Origin: Paracyclopina nana | Taxonomy: Eukaryota; Arthropoda; Copepoda; Cyclopoida; Cyclopettidae | NCBI GenBank assembly: GCA_019096065.1 | Contig: JAGUCH010000002.1 | Location: 3,422,501 to 3,486,500 of the forward strand | Direction of reading: 5' to 3' | Length of the DNA: 64,000 bases | Part shown: piece by piece, positions 58,729 to 64,000 of the stretch | Layout: each line of letters begins with the position of its first letter | Numbering within the stretch: position 1 is the first letter of the stretch | Notes under the pieces: generated by a model | The model's database searches: none | What the model was told of the DNA's origin: nothing | What the model saw: the letters and a program-made list of their open reading frames with translations, nothing else | Position numbers and translations under genes: made by a program

Positions 58729-61700
58729 TTAGTCCTGGAACACGTCGTCGCACGTTTCTGCGGTAGCTGCTGACGGTGCCGACGATGATGTTGAGTGAGA
58801 GGCCTCTTTGATTGGTGACGGGATGGTCGGTCGAAGAGGTAGTGGCCGCGGTTCTAGCGGTGGAAGCAGATACCTAGTTGCTTGATGCACGGTTGGCGGG
58901 TTGGCCTGCAAATGCTGCAGTGGCAACGTATCCTCGTCGGTCGTGCTTTTCCTGTCACCGCTGCGTGTTTTGGATCTAGACCGTTTGGTGACCGCCTCTG
59001 CTCCGCCTAAGAATCGTTCGGTGTCAGCCTGCAACATTTCTGCATTTGATCGTCGTTTCCTTTTCACCACTGTGCTAGTGCGCCTGGGCTCATCATCGTC
59101 TGTAGGAGGGCTTGGCAGTCGTGGAGTATTCTGTGGAGACTCATTATCCGGTGTGGATGGGCGTTCATCCGGATCGGATGGGTACCGGGTGCAGTCGTAC
59201 TCAGGTATCGTGGGGTCGTTGTTGAAGGCCGGGATGGGGTCATCTCGGGCTTCTGGGAACCCATATTCTCTGTCCGTCGGGGCCACCGCATATTCATAAG
59301 GCACAGCGAGGTCATTAGCGGGCTCCGCCGCGACTTCATTTTGTGGGTCCGCGAGGAATTCGGCGGATTCGTCGCCTAACATGGACAGATCCAAATCCTC
59401 GGCCGGTGGTGCAGTAGACACGTTGCCTTGATCTTGGTCAGGTGGGATGTACAACTTAAGGCGGTCTACCGAGACGACCTGATTTCGCCCTCGAGCCCAA
59501 GACAGGTCTGGTGCTATTTCGTAAGTGAGCTCGTTCACTTGTTTTTCGATTGTCCAAGGTCCCGTCCAGAAGGTTTGTAGCTTTTTGGAGATGCGGGGAA
59601 TAACCTTCGGGGTGAACAGCCACACTTTCTGTCCCACCATGAACGCACGCTTGTCCATGTGGTAGGCCCGTCGTTGTCGCTCGATCGAGTTGGAGATGTT
59701 TTTCCGTGCCCATTCATGCGCCAGTTGTATTCGCTCCTTCAGTTGCTTGGCGAATCGGCCTGCTTGCGTGGCCTTTGCTACAGCCGGCTGCGGGTCTCCA
59801 AAGATCAAGTCCAGGTTGGTTGACGGTTGGCGACCGAAAACCATTTCATATGGTGCCATGCCCGTGGAGCGGTTTTTGGTGGTACGGAGGACGAAGAGGG
59901 CGAAGGGAACGACCTCGGCCCAGTCCGCGTATCGACCCTTGACCATCTTCCTGATGAGCTCGTTGAGATCCCGATGCGCCCGTTCGACCGGGTTGCTGCG
60001 CGGGTTGTATGAAGGAGTAGTGGTGGCTTGTATCCCAAGGGCCGCACATACTTCCCGCATGAGATGGGCCGTGAAATGAGTCCCTTGATCGGTGTGTAGT
60101 CTCTCTGGAAGGCCAAATCTAGGGATGATTTCGGTCGTCAAAAACCGCACGGCTGTTTCAGCATCATTGGAACTGCACGGGAAAGCTTCGATCCATTTGG
60201 TGAAGACGCACTTAGCAGTGAACAAGTAGCGGTGACGGTTCGACGAAGGCTGGAACGGCCCTACGTAGTCAAGGCTCAAGATCTGGAATGGGTAGCCCGC
60301 GTAATGCGATTTGAGGGTGTGCAATTGATTTTTCTGGCCCGGCTTGGACCGCTGGCAAAGGAGGCAGGACTTGACGACTTCATCGGCCAGACGCGTCATG
60401 CCTGGGAAGTAGAAGTGCTGAGCTGCCCTGTGGACCACGGAGTCGCGCCCTTGGTGTCCCATGGTGTCGTGTACGTGGCGGAGACTGGCTTCCTGCCACT
60501 GGCGGGGCACCACCAGTCGCGAGGTTTGCCTCTTCCGATCCAGCAAGCGAAGAGCACCTTGCCGATCCATGGTCATGGAACTTAGTTGTTCCAGTAGCAC
60601 GCGACCTCGAGGTGAGGCGGCGTTGAGGTTCTCCTGCGAGGGCGGTTGTTTCAGTCGGACTAGCTGTCTTAGAAGGACCAGGTCGTCGTCCTCCTCCTGG
60701 GCCGCAGCCCACGCTTCCGGCTTTGTGGGAATCAGCTTGAGATTAGCCACCCGGAAAAAGTCATCATCAGAGACGTCTGAGCTGATATGGTCACCCCGCT
60801 GTGCCAGGTGGGGCGCTCGGCTGAGGGAATCGGCGTTGCCGTGCTTCACTCCTGCCCGGTGTACCACTTCGAAGTCGTAGTTGGAGATGGTGTCGAGCCA
60901 TCGGCCCAGCATTCCCGTGGGCGCTTCCATGGAGCGGATCCAGAGGAGGGCCCGATGGTCGGTGCGCAGGATGAAACGGCGGTGTTGTAGGTAATACTTG
61001 AATTGCTTGATGAAAATTATTACGGCCACCAGCTCGCCCTGATTAGCGGAATAATTGCTTTGAGCGGCGTTCAGCTTCTTGGCGCCGTATAAGATGACTC
61101 TTTCCTTGCGATCTTGGACTTGGGAAAGGACCCCCCCAACAGCCCTGTTTTCTTGTGAGAAATCCGTGTCCAGGATGAAAGGGTTAGGCGAGGCGAAGTC
61201 CGGATAGGCCAGTACAGGCGCAGAGGTCAGCCTCTTCTTGAGCTCGTCGAAAGCGGCCCGGAACTCCGGGCTGGGTTGGAAAACATGGTTGTCGCTGGTG
61301 CCGTCGTCCTTGGAGAGCTTGTCCGACAGGGGCGCCGCGACATGTTGGTACTTCTCGATGAAGGATCGGTAATAATTGGCCTTGCCAAGGAAGATACGCA
61401 GCTGCTTCCTGGTGTTAGGCAAGGGCCATTCGCGGATGAGGTCAATGTAGGCTGGCATGACCTCGAGGCCCTGAGGAGTGACGACATACCCCAAGTATGT
61501 CACTCTGGATTGGAACAGGTGACATTTGGACGGCTTCAGCAGAAGTCCTGCTTTCTCGTGGGCCTGCAGCACCAGGCGCAAGTTGCGGAGGTGGGACTCG
61601 AAGTCGGTTGAATGGACTAAGCAATCGTCGAGGTATGGCAGGGCAACGTCCCATGATATGCCCTCCAGAACCATCCTGTTGAGGCGGCTGTATGTCTTGG

Positions 61701-63078
61701 GCGCATTGGTGAGGCCGAAGGGCATCTTGAGGAAGGCGTATGAGCCGTCTCCTGTGGAAAAGGTGGTCTTCTCCACGTCCTCTGCCCGAATGGGAACCAC
61801 GTTAAAGGCACCCACCGCGTCCAACGTCGAAAACACTGTGGAGCGGGCCAGCCGGCTGAGGTTGTCCCTGACGTCTCCGATGGGGTGTGAGTCGACTACA
61901 GTGGCCTTGTTGAGTTCCCTATAATCTACGCACCATCGCAGCGTGCCATCCTTCTTGCGGACGGGGACGAGAGGCGCGGACCACGGCGAAGTGATGGGCG
62001 TGATGACTTCTTCATCCAACCACTTCTGGATCTGTTCCTTCAGGGACGCCTCGAGGTTCGGATTGATGGGTCGCCGACGGATGTTGATGGGCTTTGTCCC
62101 AGGCTTGAGGTCTATGGCGTGCTCGACCAGTGTGGTCTGCCCCGTGCGGCCGTCAAATGAAAAGGCTCCGACGTGGGCCGCGAGCAGGGTGGCAGCTTGA
62201 GCCAGCCGCTTGGGGTTCCCTTTGAGCATGTCGTTCTCGTTCAGCTTGAAGGTGTCAATGATAAGGTTGGCTTGCTCGTAACGGCGCTTGGCATCGGACT
62301 CCGACTGCTTTCGGCTGGTACTGCGGGTGGTGACCGGCGTGCGCACCGCGTGCACCGAGGGAGTAGCCTCGGTTCCGCTGGGGCCCTCGCTTTCTTCGTA
62401 GACACGGAGGGTGCCGTAGGTCACTCCGCCCTTAAGGCGGAGCGGGTGATCCAGGGGGTTCAGCACCCCAACTGCCAGGCTGCCGCCGGCCCGCGGCTGG
62501 ACTAATGCAATGTTCCAGGGCGCCAGCTGCGTCTGCGCGGCAAACTGGGGCTCTGCCTCGAGGGCGGCGGCCCGCGTGGACCCGTGGGGCCAGTGAGGGG
62601 CTACGGCGGCCACCAGGGTGACAGTGCGGGCTGGAATATTGACGGGCCGCAGAATCCGGATTTCGTACTCTTCCTGATCCTCAGCGGGTTGGAGGGCGCC
62701 CACCAGCGGGATCTGCTTCCCGTGCACGCGCAGGGTCCCTTGGGAGTGGAGCTGGTCGATGCGGTGGTGGCTCAAGAATGGCCCTGACAAGTTGAAATCC
62801 ATGGAGAGGTTCCGTACCACTGCGGGTCGGATAGAGAAGGAGTGAGGGTGGTTACCCAGCTGCACTCGCAGTGGCTGCCGTAACTCCCCCAGGACCTGGA
62901 GGCGTTGCTGTGCGTGGGCGGTGCCCACCGCGGGCATGTCGAGCATGGGCCGGAGACCGTGTGGAAGAACTCCAAGTCGGCGAGCAAAATTCTCGGAGAT
63001 GCACGTGCGCCAGCTGTTGCCGCTGTCGACCAGGGCCCTGGCTTTGATCTTGCCGATGCGGATCGGGACTTGGGCCAT
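58729..63078 (-). CDS. Ty3/gypsy pol: protease, RT, RNase H, integrase (intact)
   Basis: A 1449-codon frame from the ATG at 63078; translation probably enters from gag by frameshifting, since the frame is open upstream to the slippery site. Protease: ALVDSGNS (D18). RT: WCVDYRELNKA, FSTLDAVGAF, MPFGLTNAP and YLDD at residues 482-485. RNase H: ILDTDFSQ, NQGELVAVI and RTDHRAL. Integrase: HHCC zinc region (HDTMGHQGR..CLLCQ), then D937 (LDYVGPF), D997 (HTDQG) and E1032 (PVERAH), so 34 residues separate the last two instead of the textbook 35. A GPW-type module (FWTGPWTIEK) and a disordered Pro/Ser tail finish it. The domain order is that of Metaviridae. Confidence 0.95.
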   Translation of the reverse strand: MAQVPIRIGKIKARALVDSGNSWRTCISENFARRLGVLPHGLRPMLDMPAVGTAHAQQRLQVLGELRQPLRVQLGNHPHSFSIRPAVVRNLSMDFNLSGPFLSHHRIDQLHSQGTLRVHGKQIPLVGALQPAEDQEEYEIRILRPVNIPARTVTLVAAVAPHWPHGSTRAAALEAEPQFAAQTQLAPWNIALVQPRAGGSLAVGVLNPLDHPLRLKGGVTYGTLRVYEESEGPSGTEATPSVHAVRTPVTTRSTSRKQSESDAKRRYEQANLIIDTFKLNENDMLKGNPKRLAQAATLLAAHVGAFSFDGRTGQTTLVEHAIDLKPGTKPINIRRRPINPNLEASLKEQIQKWLDEEVITPITSPWSAPLVPVRKKDGTLRWCVDYRELNKATVVDSHPIGDVRDNLSRLARSTVFSTLDAVGAFNVVPIRAEDVEKTTFSTGDGSYAFLKMPFGLTNAPKTYSRLNRMVLEGISWDVALPYLDDCLVHSTDFESHLRNLRLVLQAHEKAGLLLKPSKCHLFQSRVTYLGYVVTPQGLEVMPAYIDLIREWPLPNTRKQLRIFLGKANYYRSFIEKYQHVAAPLSDKLSKDDGTSDNHVFQPSPEFRAAFDELKKRLTSAPVLAYPDFASPNPFILDTDFSQENRAVGGVLSQVQDRKERVILYGAKKLNAAQSNYSANQGELVAVIIFIKQFKYYLQHRRFILRTDHRALLWIRSMEAPTGMLGRWLDTISNYDFEVVHRAGVKHGNADSLSRAPHLAQRGDHISSDVSDDDFFRVANLKLIPTKPEAWAAAQEEDDDLVLLRQLVRLKQPPSQENLNAASPRGRVLLEQLSSMTMDRQGALRLLDRKRQTSRLVVPRQWQEASLRHVHDTMGHQGRDSVVHRAAQHFYFPGMTRLADEVVKSCLLCQRSKPGQKNQLHTLKSHYAGYPFQILSLDYVGPFQPSSNRHRYLFTAKCVFTKWIEAFPCSSNDAETAVRFLTTEIIPRFGLPERLHTDQGTHFTAHLMREVCAALGIQATTTPSYNPRSNPVERAHRDLNELIRKMVKGRYADWAEVVPFALFVLRTTKNRSTGMAPYEMVFGRQPSTNLDLIFGDPQPAVAKATQAGRFAKQLKERIQLAHEWARKNISNSIERQRRAYHMDKRAFMVGQKVWLFTPKVIPRISKKLQTFWTGPWTIEKQVNELTYEIAPDLSWARGRNQVVSVDRLKLYIPPDQDQGNVSTAPPAEDLDLSMLGDESAEFLADPQNEVAAEPANDLAVPYEYAVAPTDREYGFPEARDDPIPAFNNDPTIPEYDCTRYPSDPDERPSTPDNESPQNTPRLPSPPTDDDEPRRTSTVVKRKRRSNAEMLQADTERFLGGAEAVTKRSRSKTRSGDRKSTTDEDTLPLQHLQANPPTVHQATRYLLPPLEPRPLPLRPTIPSPIKEASHSTSSSAPSAATAETCDDVFQD

Positions 63079-63135
63079 GAATCGTTGATGACTGGCGATG
63101 TGGTCGAGAGCTGCTAATATGGAGGAAGGTGAGGG

Positions 63136-63177
63136 GACCCGGCTGGAGCTCTCTACAACCGGGTCGAGTCGTTTCCC
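63136..63177 (-). promoter_or_regulatory. -1 ribosomal frameshift signal at the gag/pol overlap
   Basis: On the minus strand: slippery heptamer GGGAAAC (63171-63177) in the gag-frame register G GGA AAC, a 5-nt spacer (63166-63170), then a 10-bp stem (63156-63165 with 63136-63145, one T:G wobble) around a 10-nt loop that holds the gag stop TAG (63153-63155). A -1 slip moves ribosomes into the pol frame, which is open from here through D18 of protease. Confidence 0.8.
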
Positions 63178-64000
63178 GGTGCCGCATCATCCGAGGCCTC
63201 GGATTCGGGTTCTTCCTTGGGCTTGGCCTCGTAGATTTCATTGACTCGAGGCTTTTTGTTCGACGAGCCTTGCCGATCGGAGGTCCTTTTCTGGTCGGAG
63301 GCGCGCCTTCGTCCTCGACCTCGGGAACTCTGCCCTCGAGCCGCCTGGTCCTTGTTGAGGGAAGCTGCGTGAGCCCACTTGTCGATTTTGGAGTCGTAGC
63401 GGCCATTACGCTTGTCGGAGTCGAGGGTCCTGCATTCGCTCTTGCGGTGACCCTTACGCTCGCAGTAGAAGCATACAACCGTGGAGTCGTCGCCGGCTCC
63501 GGGAATCATGGCGGCGACGCGGCCTTTACCATGCCCCAACGACAACCAACATTCAGCTTGACTGGCAGCTTCCAAGGCGTCGGCCATGGTGGTGAATTTG
63601 TGCCCAGCGATGCCCATGACCACATCCTTGCGGTGAAGCTTGGTCACAAACATACGGATCAAGTCGGGGTAGGTCTCGACCTCCTTGGCCAGCTCAGGCT
63701 TGGCGCGGACGAAGATGCTGCGCAGTCTAGCGTGCCATTGGGGAATCCCTTCATCAGAGCGCTGATGGGCCGTTTCGAGGGCTATGCGGGCCACCTGGGA
63801 CGACGTAGCGGTGACGAAGAACCTCTCGTAGGCGTCGAGCAGGTGCTTGAGGGTGAAACTTTCGTCCGTCAGGAACAGATCTACCTCATTGATAGTACGA
63901 AGTGCCGCGCCCACCATGGCATGCTTAACCTCCAGTTTCTTGGTGGCCTCGGTGTCCTTGGACCCCAAGAAGGTGGCCTCCACATGAAGGCGGAAGGTGA
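63153..64000 (-). CDS. Ty3/gypsy gag (3' part; start outside window)
   Basis: The frame is open at the window edge (no start seen) and stops at 63153-63155. A helical capsid-like region (TFRLHVEATFLGS, LSLGHGKG) is followed by one zinc knuckle CFYCERKGHRKSEC (CX2CX4HX4C, 63432-63473), then a basic, Arg/Lys-rich tail typical of nucleocapsid, which packages element RNA. The pol frame is -1 relative to gag. Confidence 0.9.
   Translation of the reverse strand, partial: TFRLHVEATFLGSKDTEATKKLEVKHAMVGAALRTINEVDLFLTDESFTLKHLLDAYERFFVTATSSQVARIALETAHQRSDEGIPQWHARLRSIFVRAKPELAKEVETYPDLIRMFVTKLHRKDVVMGIAGHKFTTMADALEAASQAECWLSLGHGKGRVAAMIPGAGDDSTVVCFYCERKGHRKSECRTLDSDKRNGRYDSKIDKWAHAASLNKDQAARGQSSRGRGRRRASDQKRTSDRQGSSNKKPRVNEIYEAKPKEEPESEASDDAAPGNDSTRL

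Larger units (their letters stand above)
55764..64000 (-). mobile_element. Env-bearing Ty3/gypsy retroelement, copy 2 (5' end outside window)
   Basis: Reading on the minus strand: partial gag, pol, env, polypurine tract and 200-bp LTR. Pol is one uninterrupted frame with all catalytic residues, gag is open to the window edge, and env is broken. It faces copy 1 across 50 kb. The 5' LTR and primer-binding site lie beyond position 64000. Confidence 0.95.

Noticed and set aside
1-64000. CRISPR array, phage or bacterial operon
   Set aside because: Spliceosomal introns, a eukaryotic tRNA gene and metazoan families exclude a prokaryotic source.

Overview
This window looks like nuclear DNA from an arthropod, probably a small crustacean or basal hexapod. 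The evidence is very short introns (mostly 50-110 bp) with GT/AG ends, AT-rich intergenic DNA, arthropod-style secreted families (CUB proteins, lipocalin, divergent ionotropic receptor, C-type lectin), and Ty3/gypsy retroelements that carry an env gene. The species cannot be named from sequence alone. Exon coordinates were assembled by hand from splice consensus and frame continuity. In every multi-exon gene except the PAN-like one, the summed exon lengths are divisible by three.

Layout: 1-5553 is the 3' part of a decayed env-bearing Ty3/gypsy element on the plus strand (pol, env, 199-bp LTR). 5554-15315 is gene-poor, with hairpin-like short elements near 6.2-6.6, 12.8-13.1, 13.8-13.9 and 14.2 kb. 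15316-55601 is a dense block of 19 protein genes and one tRNA gene. 55764-64000 is a related element on the minus strand with intact pol, partial gag, broken env and a 200-bp LTR. The two elements point at each other across the 50-kb gene block.

Gene block from left to right: palmitoyl-Cys-type protein (+), Cys-rich secreted protein (-), lipocalin (-), SLC7 amino-acid transporter (-), two head-to-head CUB paralogues (- and +), a type II membrane protein (-), a single-pass PPxY protein (-), a three-LNR type II protein (+) with a tRNA-Thr gene inside one intron, a two-Ig type I protein (-), S-adenosylmethionine synthetase with two alternative copies of one exon (-), an SLC22 transporter (+), a PAN-like secreted protein (-), an ionotropic-receptor channel (-), two tandem zinc-finger paralogues (+), nardilysin (-), TMEM267 (+), and a C-type lectin with TSP1 repeats (+).

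The strongest items for follow-up are: the duplicated, equal-length, frame-enforced exon pair that swaps the active-site loop region of S-adenosylmethionine synthetase; a textbook -1 frameshift signal (slippery heptamer, 5-nt spacer, 10-bp stem) at the gag/pol overlap of the right-hand element; the tRNA gene inside a same-strand intron; and convergent genes with interlocked poly(A) signals.
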